A stretch of DNA of 29,668 bases from CAWIHA01 sp963835855 (GTDB lineage Bacteria; Acidobacteriota; Terriglobia; Bryobacterales; Bryobacteraceae). Under the pieces are notes generated by a model, which was not told the origin of the DNA, did no database searches, and saw nothing but the letters and a program-made list of their open reading frames with translations. The position numbers were made by a program, and so were the translations under genes. Below are positions 1 to 9,203 of the stretch, piece by piece (position 1 is the first letter of the stretch; every line of letters starts with the position of its first letter). Location: positions 1-29,668 of the forward strand of contig CAWIHA010000006.1 in assembly GCA_963835855.1 (NCBI GenBank), read 5' to 3'.

Positions 1-1168
1 CTTTGAATTCATCCGCCTTTTCTCTCTTCTTGAGATCGAGGAAGATCTTCTGTTCACGGAGCGCCTCCGCGGCGTGCCCCAACCGGCGCAGGGTCGTGCT
101 CAGAAGGTAATGCGCCTCCGCGTAACTGGGGTCGATCTGGATGGCTCGTCGAAGAGCCCCAACCGCAGCTTCGGGGTGATCCATGTCAAGCTCCGCCTTG
201 CCGAGGTCGAACATTGCCTCGCGGTCGCGAGGGTTCGCCTCGAGCGCTTTCTGGAAGTATGGCGCCGCCTCCGCCGGCCGGTCGTTCTTCAGAAGCAACT
301 CGCCGAAGAGACGGTTTGAAACGGGATCGGCCGGAAATCGCCGCAGCTCCGCCCGAAATTCCTGCTCGGCGAGGTCCAGGTTGCCTTGCTTCCAGTAAAG
401 GAGCCCGAGGCCGGAATGTACGCCCATAAAGTTCGGGTCCGCTTTCTCGGCGGCTTGGAACTCCTTCAGCGCATCCCCGTCTTGCGACATTTGGTCGTAG
501 GCTGTCCCCATCATGACATGACCAGCCGCCGAGTCCGGATTCACTTCCATAATTCGAGCGAAGACGCCAGTGAGCGCCTTGTAGTTCTTCATGTGCAGGT
601 ACGCTTTGCCAAGCAGATCGAGAGTCTCCAGATCAGATGGCTGGAGGCGGTTCGCGCGTTCCAGGTATTGGACCGCTTCCGGATAGCGGTCGAGCGCGAA
701 GAGAGCGAGCCCGGAAAGCTCGAGGATCTGAAAATCGGCCGAAGGAGCCAGCGCCATCGTCCGGAGCAACTGCCACGCCTCCGCATACCGCTGGGCCTTA
801 AAGTAAGCGATCGCAAGATTGCGCTTTGTCGCCGGATCGTCAGGGTGAAGTTTTAGCGCGCGTTCGTACAGCGGAATCGCCTCGGCGGGCCTTCCCAGGC
901 GGGCAAGCGCAATTGCCAGATTGTTCAGCGTTGGGACAGAACGCGGATCAATGGCCAACGCGCGCCAAAGAACCTCTGCCGCAATGGCATTGTCGCCCTT
1001 CCGTATCGCCTCTGAAGCTTGGGCTAGGTACGAGCGCAACTCCAATTCTGTGGAGCCCGAAGGCGTGCCGCCCGGCGCAACTCCGGTCTGCGCGGCGGCG
1101 TGAAGCGCAACCAGCAGCCATGCTGTCGATGCTACAGCCGTCAACCAGACCCGGCGCCCTCCTGTCAT
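1..1168 (-). CDS. Exported TPR-repeat protein (3' end outside window)
   Basis: The open frame on the minus strand starts at the ATG at 1168 and is still open at the left edge, giving at least 389 residues. The N-terminus looks like a Sec signal peptide: Arg-Arg near residues 5-6, a hydrophobic stretch to about residue 24 and an A-A-A-Q cleavage region. From about residue 35 onward there are roughly ten consecutive 34-residue TPR units, recognisable by the G/A-x-x-Y/L...A...A-x-x-x-P pattern, for example AEAIPLYERALKLHPDD. Such proteins act as protein-binding scaffolds in the periplasm or at the outer membrane; no partner can be named. No catalytic domain is visible in the part present. The start is supported by a TACAAT hexamer 7 nt upstream and the absence of any Shine-Dalgarno. 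It lies downstream of, and in the same direction as, the CPBP protease gene. Confidence 0.85.
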   Translation of the reverse strand, partial: MTGGRRVWLTAVASTAWLLVALHAAAQTGVAPGGTPSGSTELELRSYLAQASEAIRKGDNAIAAEVLWRALAIDPRSVPTLNNLAIALARLGRPAEAIPLYERALKLHPDDPATKRNLAIAYFKAQRYAEAWQLLRTMALAPSADFQILELSGLALFALDRYPEAVQYLERANRLQPSDLETLDLLGKAYLHMKNYKALTGVFARIMEVNPDSAAGHVMMGTAYDQMSQDGDALKEFQAAEKADPNFMGVHSGLGLLYWKQGNLDLAEQEFRAELRRFPADPVSNRLFGELLLKNDRPAEAAPYFQKALEANPRDREAMFDLGKAELDMDHPEAAVGALRRAIQIDPSYAEAHYLLSTTLRRLGHAAEALREQKIFLDLKKREKADEFK

Positions 1169-1175
1169 ACGTCAG

Positions 1176-1181
1176 ATTGTA
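1176..1181 (-). promoter_or_regulatory. -10 element (TACAAT) of the TPR gene, leaderless type
   Basis: On the minus strand TACAAT ends 7 nt before the ATG at 1168, so transcription would begin within a base or two of the start codon. There is no Shine-Dalgarno between them. The -35 region is not convincing. Confidence 0.5.
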
Positions 1182-1261
1182 ACGCTACAGTCTACCTCGT
1201 ACGGCCGCGCGTTCTGGCCGTGCGATATTCCGAAGTGCAGTTTGTACTTTCCCGGACGGCC

Positions 1262-2248
1262 TCACGAAAACAGCACGCGCCAGGCGGTATTCACCAACGC
1301 GTGCGTGACCATCGCCGCGCGCACGCTCCGCGTGGTCAGGTACGCGCGGCCGTAAAAAACGCCGGCAACCGCCGCCATCGCTGCAAACCGCCAGTTGGGA
1401 AAGCCGCGGAACCACAGATGGATGAGGCCAAATAGCATGGATGCGATCGCCAGGCCGGCCCGCTCGTTCCTGGTCCAAGCGCCGAGCCATTCCTGAAGCA
1501 GCCCGCGAAAGAAAAACTCCTCACGCAACGCGACCACCCAGAGCATACCCATAAACATCAGCGCCGCTGCGACCGGCACCTGCCACCCTTCCAGGGGACG
1601 CGGGTGAAAGGGCGCGACATGGAGCGCCCAGCCGAGCACGAGGCCGAAGGGCGCGAAGAGGGCAAAATTGAGGAAGCCCGCCGCCAACTCTTTGCGGGCA
1701 GGCAGGAATCCGAAGCCCTTCACGTCCATACGCGCAATCGAGAGCGCCGCCAGGATGCTCACGCGCGTCCACATCAACTGCCCAAGAATTACTAGTGGAA
1801 TTCGCCGCTCTGGCGTGAGATAGATGCGCGGAAACACGTCCGCCAGCAGCACTGCGGCGATGAATGCGATGAAAACGATATCCACCGCGGGCCGCCTCGG
1901 CAGCACGATGTACCAAAACGAAACGGCGGCGGCGAGAGCTGCCAACGCGGCCAGGGCCTTCCATCGGAACATACCCGTGGGCACGGCGTAAATCGAGTAG
2001 GGGACCAGCGCGCTCAGGGTGAACGACAGTGCGAGCCCCAGCCTCCCCAGCCGTTCCTCGAGGGCCTTTCTCGCGCTTTCAATGCCGCACGCCGCGTACA
2101 GGCAAGCCTCGGCCGCGAAGGCGGCCGTCACGGGGAGGGCGATTCGAGCAGGTATACTTTCTAGGTGGGCGTAGAGCAGTCCAGCGATGCCTGCCAGCAA
2201 TGACACCAGCAACAGCGTGTTCCGAAGGCCGCGGCGCGGGGTGGGCAT
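1262..2248 (-). CDS. CPBP family (Rce1/AbiI-type) intramembrane glutamic metalloprotease
   Basis: This is a polytopic membrane protein of 328 residues from the chosen start. It carries the full CPBP (PF02517) signature in its C-terminal third: E-E-F-F-F-R (codons near 1522-1505), F-G-L-I-H (His codon at 1418-1420) and H-A-L-V-N close to the C-terminus. These supply the catalytic glutamates, histidines and asparagine of Rce1-like proteases. About eight hydrophobic segments precede and surround the motifs. In bacteria the family processes membrane peptides or has unknown substrates; nothing nearby (no bacteriocin gene) suggests a specific one. In-frame starts exist at 2341, 2257, 2254 and 2248. 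I chose 2248 because a TGC-TAAGAT extended -10 lies 7 nt upstream and the protein then begins with a short basic segment and the first transmembrane helix. Its 5' end overlaps the divergent gene at 2187. Confidence 0.85.
   Translation of the reverse strand: MPTPRRGLRNTLLLVSLLAGIAGLLYAHLESIPARIALPVTAAFAAEACLYAACGIESARKALEERLGRLGLALSFTLSALVPYSIYAVPTGMFRWKALAALAALAAAVSFWYIVLPRRPAVDIVFIAFIAAVLLADVFPRIYLTPERRIPLVILGQLMWTRVSILAALSIARMDVKGFGFLPARKELAAGFLNFALFAPFGLVLGWALHVAPFHPRPLEGWQVPVAAALMFMGMLWVVALREEFFFRGLLQEWLGAWTRNERAGLAIASMLFGLIHLWFRGFPNWRFAAMAAVAGVFYGRAYLTTRSVRAAMVTHALVNTAWRVLFS
2153..2158 (+). promoter_or_regulatory. -10 element (TATACT) for the exported protein at 2187
   Basis: TATACT lies 28 nt before the ATG at 2187, predicting a leader of about 22 nt. 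It sits inside the 5' part of the divergent CPBP protease gene. No good -35 is seen. Confidence 0.4.
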
Positions 2249-2978
2249 CGGCATCATCTTAGCATTCGCGCTCGTGCCGTCCGTCCCTGCGGCCGATGAG
2301 CCGCCGCCGGATCTCGCCCAGCGCGTCGCCCGGCGCGCCACCGAAACGCGGCGCGCTCGCGAAAACTACACCTATCGCCAGACCTTCACCGAAGAAACGC
2401 TGACAGCCACGGGAGCGCGCTCAGGCGAGTACCGGGAAGTCCGCAACGTCATCTTCCTGCCGGACGGGGAGCGAACGGAAGTGGTGGTAGGAAAGCCCCT
2501 CAATACGCTCAAGAACCTGAAGCTCACGGATGAGGACTTCCAGGATATGCGGGAGGTCCAGCCGTTCCTGTTTGACATCGATCAACTCTGGTTCTACGAG
2601 ACGCGACCCAAGGGCGAGGAAACCATCGACGGCGTTGACTGCTGGCTCCTCCAGGTGCAGCCGCGCCAGATCCTCGCCGGCCAGCGGCTGTTCGAGGGCC
2701 TGCTCTGGGTGAGTAAGAAGGATTTTTCGATTGTGCGCACAGAAGGCAAAGCCGTGCCCGAAATGCGGAGTATGCGGGTGGAGAAGGAGAACCTGTTCCC
2801 GCATTTCACGACGCTTTGGGAGCCGATCGACGGCAATTACCGTTTTCCGGTTTACACCTATGCGGACGATACGCTGGATTTCCGTGTGGGCCCGCAGCGC
2901 ATCCGCCTCACGATCCGGTACACGAATTACCGGCGCTTCGCCGCCGAATCGACGATCCACTACGAAGAGAAGAAATAA
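2187..2978 (+). CDS. Exported LolA-like protein of unknown function
   Basis: The protein has 263 residues. The N-terminus has a basic n-region (RRPRRG, residues 13-18), a hydrophobic core (about 19-34) and an A-A-D cleavage region near 35-37, so it is likely Sec-exported. The mature part looks like an all-beta LolA/LolB-type fold (outer-membrane lipoprotein-sorting-like), with strands such as GVDCWLLQVQPRQI and LWVSKKDFSIVRTEGKAV. This fold assignment is an inference from pattern, not from an exact motif. Proteins of this kind are frequent in Acidobacteriota and their role is not known. The start at ATG 2187 fits the TATACT hexamer upstream and the basic n-region; a GTG at 2241 would give a signal peptide without positive charge. 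It is convergent with groEL and shares a terminator region with it. Confidence 0.7.
   Translation: MPASNDTSNSVFRRPRRGVGIGIILAFALVPSVPAADEPPPDLAQRVARRATETRRARENYTYRQTFTEETLTATGARSGEYREVRNVIFLPDGERTEVVVGKPLNTLKNLKLTDEDFQDMREVQPFLFDIDQLWFYETRPKGEETIDGVDCWLLQVQPRQILAGQRLFEGLLWVSKKDFSIVRTEGKAVPEMRSMRVEKENLFPHFTTLWEPIDGNYRFPVYTYADDTLDFRVGPQRIRLTIRYTNYRRFAAESTIHYEEKK
2256..2261 (-). promoter_or_regulatory. Extended -10 element (TGC-TAAGAT) of the CPBP gene
   Basis: TAAGAT on the minus strand is preceded by TGC and followed by 7 nt and the ATG at 2248. The element lies inside the coding region of the divergent gene starting at 2187. No Shine-Dalgarno is present. Confidence 0.4.
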
Positions 2979-2981
2979 AAA

Positions 2982-3010
2982 GAGCCGCTCCGCGGGAGGC
3001 GAAGCGGCTC
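2982..3010 (-). terminator. Rho-independent terminator of groESL
   Basis: There is an 8-bp inverted repeat (GAGCCGCT / AGCGGCTC) extended by three further pairs after one mismatch, with a short GGGAG loop. Read on the minus strand the stem is followed directly by TTTTT, the pattern expected for termination of groEL transcription coming from 3074. The plus-strand gene ending at 2978 has no T-run after the stem, so it is less well served. Confidence 0.75.
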
Positions 3011-3073
3011 GAACCGGTGCAGCGAGCGAGGCTCGACACGATGGTCGAACCGGCACGCAAGAGCGCGTGTGCT

Positions 3074-4709
<1,636 letters not shown>

Positions 4710-4729
4710 AAATCATTCCTCCTGGAATC

Positions 4730-5041
4730 TTATGCCTTGGCCGGCTTGGCCGTGCCCTCGAGGACTCCGAGCACCTCGTCCTCGCGCATGATGATGTACT
4801 CCACACCATCCAGCTTGATCTCGCTGCCGGAGTATTTGCCGAACAGAATGCGGTCACCCGCCTTCACGTCGAGCGGAACTAGCTTGCCTGTATCCAGGCG
4901 CTTGCCCTGGCCGACGGCGACGACTTCGCCCTCCTGGGGCTTCTCCTTCGCCGAGTCCGGGATAATGATGCCACCCTGGATGGTTTCCTTCTGCTCGATG
5001 CGCTTGACCACAATGCGATCATAAAGCGGTCGAACGTTCAT
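4730..5041 (-). CDS. groES: Co-chaperonin GroES
   Basis: This 10-kDa heptameric lid for GroEL has 103 residues. It begins with the family hallmark N-V-R-P-L-Y-D-R-I-V-V-K-R, has the GroEL-binding mobile loop (KETIQGGIIIPDSAKEK, around residues 18-34) and the conserved GDRILFGKYSGSEIKLDG segment, and ends with an Ala/Lys-rich tail. Two ATGs are close together (5047 and 5041). The GGAGG at 5049-5053 is only 1 nt from the first but 7 nt from the second, so 5041 is the likely start. It leads the groES-groEL operon and is controlled by the CIRCE operator upstream. Confidence 0.95.
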   Translation of the reverse strand: MNVRPLYDRIVVKRIEQKETIQGGIIIPDSAKEKPQEGEVVAVGQGKRLDTGKLVPLDVKAGDRILFGKYSGSEIKLDGVEYIIMREDEVLGVLEGTAKPAKA

Positions 5042-5048
5042 ACTCATT

Positions 5049-5053
5049 CCTCC
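5049..5053 (-). promoter_or_regulatory. Shine-Dalgarno that selects the groES start
   Basis: GGAGG on the minus strand is spaced 7 nt from the ATG at 5041 and 1 nt from the upstream ATG at 5047, which favours 5041. Confidence 0.75.
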
Positions 5054-5118
5054 ATCAGGATTTCTGGTCTTTCTGAAACTGGAACTGGACCCGGCCTGGA
5101 CGCCCGATCCTATTAAGA

Positions 5119-5148
5119 TTATTAGCACTCTTGAACGATGAGTGTCAA
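5119..5148 (-). promoter_or_regulatory. groESL sigma-70-type promoter
   Basis: On the minus strand TTGACA (5143-5148) is followed by an 18-nt spacer and TAATAA (5119-5124). This is a near-consensus vegetative promoter about 75 bp upstream of groES. The CIRCE operator overlaps it, so bound HrcA would block RNA polymerase directly. Confidence 0.7.
5122..5148. promoter_or_regulatory. CIRCE operator (HrcA binding site)
   Basis: TTAGCACTC (5122-5130), a 9-nt spacer, then GAGTGTCAA (5140-5148). The left arm matches the CIRCE consensus exactly and the right arm differs from GAGTGCTAA at two positions. CIRCE is the binding site of the heat-shock repressor HrcA and is typical upstream of groESL. No hrcA gene is in this window. 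Confidence 0.9.
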
Positions 5149-5207
5149 GCAGCGGTGGCAAGTGGCTGGAAAGAAATGGGATTCGTTACGCGCCCAGCCG
5201 GTTGCCT

Positions 5208-6020
5208 CTACCGGCGCCGTGCGCGCTTCATCCCTTCGTGGTAAACCCGGGTAATAGGGTACGCGAGCGACCCAAGCACCAGCAAGAAGAACAGAACGGG
5301 TCTCCCCCTTGCAAGTAGACGCCAGGCGCCGGGCTTCGGATGGGCCACAACCACCGCAAGTAGGCTTGCCGCAAACAGCGCCCAACCGGCAATTAGCATT
5401 CGCCGGTACACACCTTCACGTTTCCATGCCTTCTCGCCGTTTTGCTCCGGTGGGCGCATCCGCTCCTCGCGGTACCGCCGATACGCTAGATATGCCGTGG
5501 ATGCGAGCACCAGCGCGAATGCAGCCCAGGGGCTGAGCGTGGGGTGAGTCGTATCCAGGAGGAGCGCGCCTCCCAGGAAAACCACGAAAGCCACGATGAG
5601 AATTCGCTTGAACATACCCTCACGTGTCCATGCTTTGTCTCCGTCCTTTGTCTCCGTGCCTTGTCTCCGTGTGACCTGCGGGCGGTACACGAAGAAGTAG
5701 TACAGACAACTTCCGTACCAGAGCCCAAACAGCAGAACCACAAACCACAGCCGTTTGGCGAAGACTCTGGAGTGGTCCAATCGCATCCAATAGCGCCACA
5801 TACCAAACCAAAGGAAAAACAGTGAAATCGTCCCCACCATCCCGACAATCGTCCAAGGCAATCTCATCGCCAGCGACATCTTTGCCGGATCCACTAGGCC
5901 CAGAAAAACGGGGATCAGAGCGAGCACAAAAACAACTGCGACAAAAAATAATCTGACGGCCTGGCGACTAACGAGCCAGGTGTCTTTGAACCAGCTCCAC
6001 GGTCCCTCAAGAAGCGGCAT
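5208..6020 (-). CDS. Membrane protein of unknown function with an internal duplication
   Basis: The protein has 270 residues and about seven predicted transmembrane helices (roughly 23-43, 53-76, 90-112, 139-156, 164-180, 207-226, 240-258). The segment from about residue 126 (DGDKAWTREGMFKRILI) is repeated from about residue 194 (NGEKAWKREGVYRRMLI). Each copy has a basic amphipathic entry followed by two helices, so a two-helix hairpin appears to have been duplicated. I recognise no family and no catalytic residues. The start at 6020 is supported by GGAGG 5 nt upstream and a TATAAT hexamer on the minus strand at 6063-6068. The protein-coding sequence includes a short tandem repeat at 5634-5673. 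It is co-directional with groES, but groES has its own promoter. Confidence 0.8.
   Translation of the reverse strand: MPLLEGPWSWFKDTWLVSRQAVRLFFVAVVFVLALIPVFLGLVDPAKMSLAMRLPWTIVGMVGTISLFFLWFGMWRYWMRLDHSRVFAKRLWFVVLLFGLWYGSCLYYFFVYRPQVTRRQGTETKDGDKAWTREGMFKRILIVAFVVFLGGALLLDTTHPTLSPWAAFALVLASTAYLAYRRYREERMRPPEQNGEKAWKREGVYRRMLIAGWALFAASLLAVVVAHPKPGAWRLLARGRPVLFFLLVLGSLAYPITRVYHEGMKRARRR
5634..5673. repeat. Short tandem repeat inside the membrane protein gene
   Basis: Three near-identical copies of TTTGTCTCCGT begin at 5634, 5647 and 5661 (the last lacks one T), with a period of 13-14 bases. On the coding strand they encode the charged loop T-R-R-Q-G-T-E-T-K-D-G-D-K-A-W just before the duplicated hairpin. 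Confidence 0.75.
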
Positions 6021-6062
6021 CACGGCCTCCGTCAATAAAGGTGCCCGACCTGAGCAGCGGCC

Positions 6063-6068
6063 ATTATA
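6063..6068 (-). promoter_or_regulatory. -10 element (TATAAT) of the membrane protein gene
   Basis: A perfect TATAAT on the minus strand predicts a start of transcription near 6056 and a leader of about 36 nt that contains the GGAGG Shine-Dalgarno at 6026-6030. No clear -35 box is visible. Confidence 0.5.
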
Positions 6069-6112
6069 CAAAAGCTTGCCGCCCACCGCGCAGCCCACCC
6101 CGCTCCGCCTGT

Positions 6113-6118
6113 TATAGT
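6113..6118 (+). promoter_or_regulatory. Extended -10 element (TGT-TATAGT) of the lptC/A operon
   Basis: TATAGT is preceded by TGT and lies 10 nt before the ATG at 6129, predicting a leader of about 4 nt. It overlaps the alternative GTG start at 6117, which argues for the ATG. Confidence 0.45.
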
Positions 6119-6128
6119 GAAGATCAGG

Positions 6129-8387
6129 ATGTTGCGGAGCACGCGCGGCGGGTTGCTGCTCCTGGCCATTGTCGCGATCATCGCCGCGGTCGGAACCACT
6201 TATTTTCACCGCAGGATATCTCTGGCCAAGCACGCCCCGCAGGCCCCCAAGTCCCTTCCGCTGAATACCGATGCAACTGCCACCGACTGGGTCTGGAAGA
6301 AAGACGAAGGCAACCAGCGCACGGTTGAAATCCGGGCCAAGAATTTCAAGCAGTTCAACAACCCGTCGCGGCTCGATCTCGATCAGGTCGAGTTGAGACT
6401 GTACAAGGAAGAGGGCAAGAGCTTCGACCGGATCCGTAGCGCGAAAGCGCAGTTTGACGAGAACCGCGATACGCTCTACTCGGACGGAGAAGTCGAGATC
6501 AAGCTGGACGTGCCGGCCGAAGGGCCGCCACACGGGCATCTGCTGACGATTCACAGCTCCGGCGTCACCTTTGAGAACAAAACCGGGAAGGCCTGGACGG
6601 AGCGCTCCGCGCGCTTCACTTTCGACCAGGGCGATGGCAGGGCGGTCGGCGCCTCGTACGACCCGAACGCCGGCGAACTGGTCATGAAGAGCCAGGTGGA
6701 ACTGCACTGGCGAGGGCGCGGGCCGGAGAGCAAGCCGATGAAGATCGAAACCGGCGAGCTGGCATACAGGGAACATGAGTCCAAGGTGTTTCTGAAACAG
6801 TGGGCGCGGCTCACCCGTGAGGACGGCGTCCTCGAGGCGGCGGGCGACACGCTGGTGCTGCTCAAGGACGGAGCCATCCAGCGCGTGGAGGCCAAGCAGG
6901 CACACGGCTCGGATCGCCAGCCCGGCCGCCAGCTCGAGTACGCCGCCGGCCGGCTCTATATGGATTTCACTCCCGAAGGCGAGGCCGAGAAAATTACCGG
7001 TGACGGCAGCGCGCGGCTCGTTTCGACTTCCGATGCGGGGCGCACCACGATGACGGGCGACCGGGTGGAAATGGCGTTCGATGTGAGCTCGGGAGAGAGC
7101 GTGCTCCAAACCGCGCTCGCCACTGGTAGCACGACAACGGAATCGGATCCGGTCGCGCGGCCGGGGGTGCTGACGCCCGAGGGCCGGCGGCTCCGGAGCG
7201 AGGCAGTTCTGGTGACGATGCGGACGGGCGGCAAGGAGATCGAGAAATTCGAGACGCAAGCTCCGGGCCACCTGGAGTTCATTCCAACCCGCGCGGGCCA
7301 GCGCCACCGGACACTCGACGCCGACCGGATGACCATGCTGTACGGGCACGCGAACCAGCCTCAGTCCTTTCGCGCCTCAAACGCGGCAACGCGCACCGAT
7401 CCGGACCCGTCGGCCGGCAAAGATGCCGCGCCGTCCCAGACCTGGAGCACGGACCTCGCGGCGGACTTCGACCCGAAGACTGGACAGCTTGCGCATATGC
7501 GGCAGTGGGGCGACTTTCGTTACCAGGAAGGCGAACGGAAGGCTCGCGCCAACCAGGCCATGCTCGAGCAGGCCAGCAACCTCATTACACTCGAAGGCGC
7601 GGCGCGCGTTTGGGACCCTACCGGCGCCGCCTCGGCCGATCGTATCCTGCTCGATCAGAAGACCGGTGAGATGACGGCCCTGGGCCACGTGGTCTCAACG
7701 CGGGCGCCGGACAGCCAGGGGAAATCCTCGGCCATGCTGGCGAACGATAAACCGCTCGAGGCCACGGCGGACCACATGCAGACCGCCGAGAGCAATCAGA
7801 AGATCCATTACGATGGGCACGCGGTGGCGTGGCAGGGCGCGAACCGCATTTGGGCTGACAACCTGGATATCGATCGCGCCGCGCGGACGCTCGTTGCGCT
7901 TGGCGGCGTCAAGACACAATTTATGGAGCAGCAAAAACAGGAGACCAGCAGCAGCGCCGGGGCCAATGCCGTGCCGGCATTCGTTGTGATCCACGCGGCG
8001 AAGCTGGTCTACACCGAGGCTAACCGGCTGGCGCATTACACCGGCGGGACGCACCTCACGCGGCCCAGCATGGACGTCAAGGCCAGCGAGATCCGCGCGT
8101 ATCTGAACGACGCCAACGCGGACTCCTCGCTCGATCACGCCTTCGCCGACGGGCGCGTCGACATCGTGCGAACCGAGCCGGAGAGGACGGTGAAGGGCAG
8201 CGGTGAGCACGGGGAGTACTACACGTCGGACCAGCGAATCGTGCTGACGGGCGGCGAGCCGACGCTGATTGATAGCGCGCGCGGCTACACCAAAGGCCGG
8301 AAGTTGACCTACTACGCCGATAACGATAAGCTGCTCGTAGATGGTGCCGAAAAACAGCCCGTCAGAAGCCTGCTCCACCATCGATGA
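6129..8387 (+). CDS. LptC/LptA-type LPS transport fusion protein (OstA-like)
   Basis: The protein has 752 residues from the ATG at 6129 (756 from the GTG at 6117). It begins with a short basic segment and one transmembrane anchor (about residues 8-24), followed by an LptC-like periplasmic domain (about 50-190). A long series of beta-strand repeats of the OstA/LptA kind continues to the C-terminus, for example GDTLVLLKDGAIQRVEAKQA and ADHMQTAESNQKIHYDGHAV. LptC normally has about 190 residues and LptA about 180, so this chain holds LptC plus several LptA-sized units. The inferred role is carrying lipopolysaccharide from the LptBFG exporter across the periplasm. Its stop overlaps the start of lptB (ATGA at 8384). 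No separate lptA lies in the window. Jellyroll repeats diverge quickly, so domain borders are approximate. Confidence 0.8.
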   Translation: MLRSTRGGLLLLAIVAIIAAVGTTYFHRRISLAKHAPQAPKSLPLNTDATATDWVWKKDEGNQRTVEIRAKNFKQFNNPSRLDLDQVELRLYKEEGKSFDRIRSAKAQFDENRDTLYSDGEVEIKLDVPAEGPPHGHLLTIHSSGVTFENKTGKAWTERSARFTFDQGDGRAVGASYDPNAGELVMKSQVELHWRGRGPESKPMKIETGELAYREHESKVFLKQWARLTREDGVLEAAGDTLVLLKDGAIQRVEAKQAHGSDRQPGRQLEYAAGRLYMDFTPEGEAEKITGDGSARLVSTSDAGRTTMTGDRVEMAFDVSSGESVLQTALATGSTTTESDPVARPGVLTPEGRRLRSEAVLVTMRTGGKEIEKFETQAPGHLEFIPTRAGQRHRTLDADRMTMLYGHANQPQSFRASNAATRTDPDPSAGKDAAPSQTWSTDLAADFDPKTGQLAHMRQWGDFRYQEGERKARANQAMLEQASNLITLEGAARVWDPTGAASADRILLDQKTGEMTALGHVVSTRAPDSQGKSSAMLANDKPLEATADHMQTAESNQKIHYDGHAVAWQGANRIWADNLDIDRAARTLVALGGVKTQFMEQQKQETSSSAGANAVPAFVVIHAAKLVYTEANRLAHYTGGTHLTRPSMDVKASEIRAYLNDANADSSLDHAFADGRVDIVRTEPERTVKGSGEHGEYYTSDQRIVLTGGEPTLIDSARGYTKGRKLTYYADNDKLLVDGAEKQPVRSLLHHR

Positions 8388-9136
8388 CTGGCAGTGTCCC
8401 CGCAATGAGAAAGCTCCAAACTGCTGAAATCTGCAAGGCATACCGCGGCCGCCGGGTCGTGGACGATCTGTCGATCTCCGTCGAACGGGGCGAAGTGGTG
8501 GGCTTGCTCGGCCCGAACGGCGCCGGCAAGACGACTTCTTTCTACATGATCGTGGGCCTGATCAGCCCGGATTCCGGCCGCATCTTCCTCGACGACGCGG
8601 ACGTCACCGCGCTGCCCATGTTCCAGCGCGCCCGCCGCGGCATCAGCTATCTGCCGCAGGAGCCCTCGGTCTTCCGCAAACTGACGGTCGAAGAGAACCT
8701 CATGGCGATCCTGGAGACGCTGCCGCTGGCCGCGGGCGAACGCCGGGCGCGCATGGGACAGCTTGTGGAGCAACTGGGCTTGGAGAAGGTGCGGCAGAAC
8801 AAGGGGTACACCCTCTCGGGCGGTGAGCGGCGGCGGGTTGAGATCGCCCGGTCGCTGGTGATCCAGCCCAGTTTCCTCCTGCTCGACGAGCCGTTCTCGG
8901 GCATCGACCCCATCCAGGTGCTCGAGATCCAGCGAATCGTCTTCGAGCTGAGGCGCAATGGCATCGGCATCCTCGTGACGGACCACAATGTGCGCGAGAC
9001 ACTGGCGGTGACCGATCGCGCCTACATCATCGACAACGGGAAGATCTTCCGCGCGGGCAGCCCCGAGGCGCTGACGCGCGACCCAGAGGTCAAGCGGGTC
9101 TATTTGGGTGAGAGCTTCAACCTCGGGGCAGCATAA
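8384..9136 (+). CDS. lptB: LPS export ABC transporter ATP-binding protein LptB
   Basis: This cytoplasmic ATPase powers LPS extraction by LptFG. It has 250 residues with every ABC element: Walker A G-P-N-G-A-G-K-T-T (residues 43-51), Q-loop L-P-Q-E-P-S-V-F, signature L-S-G-G-E-R-R-R, Walker B L-L-L-D-E-P-F with the D-loop S-G-I-D, and switch histidine in T-D-H-N-V-R-E-T. The L-P-Q-E-P-S-V-F and F-S-G-I-D-P segments are typical of LptB rather than LivF-like proteins. The ATG at 8384 overlaps the upstream stop, suggesting coupling; the ATG at 8405 gives an N-terminus closer to the family (M-R-K-L-Q-T) and is equally possible. The gene order lptC/A-lptB-rpoN-hpf supports the call. Confidence 0.95.
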   Translation: MTGSVPAMRKLQTAEICKAYRGRRVVDDLSISVERGEVVGLLGPNGAGKTTSFYMIVGLISPDSGRIFLDDADVTALPMFQRARRGISYLPQEPSVFRKLTVEENLMAILETLPLAAGERRARMGQLVEQLGLEKVRQNKGYTLSGGERRRVEIARSLVIQPSFLLLDEPFSGIDPIQVLEIQRIVFELRRNGIGILVTDHNVRETLAVTDRAYIIDNGKIFRAGSPEALTRDPEVKRVYLGESFNLGAA

Positions 9137-9203
9137 GCCACACTGCCCCAAGGACTTACACCGCGAACGGATTCTGAAATCAACCGCGCTGCCCGCCCTC
9201 TGT

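Noticed and set aside
6021..7349. Upstream extension of the minus-strand membrane protein frame into 7349
   Set aside because: It is antisense to the strongly supported lptC/A fusion, has no family features, and the gene has a good Shine-Dalgarno and -10 for the start at 6020.
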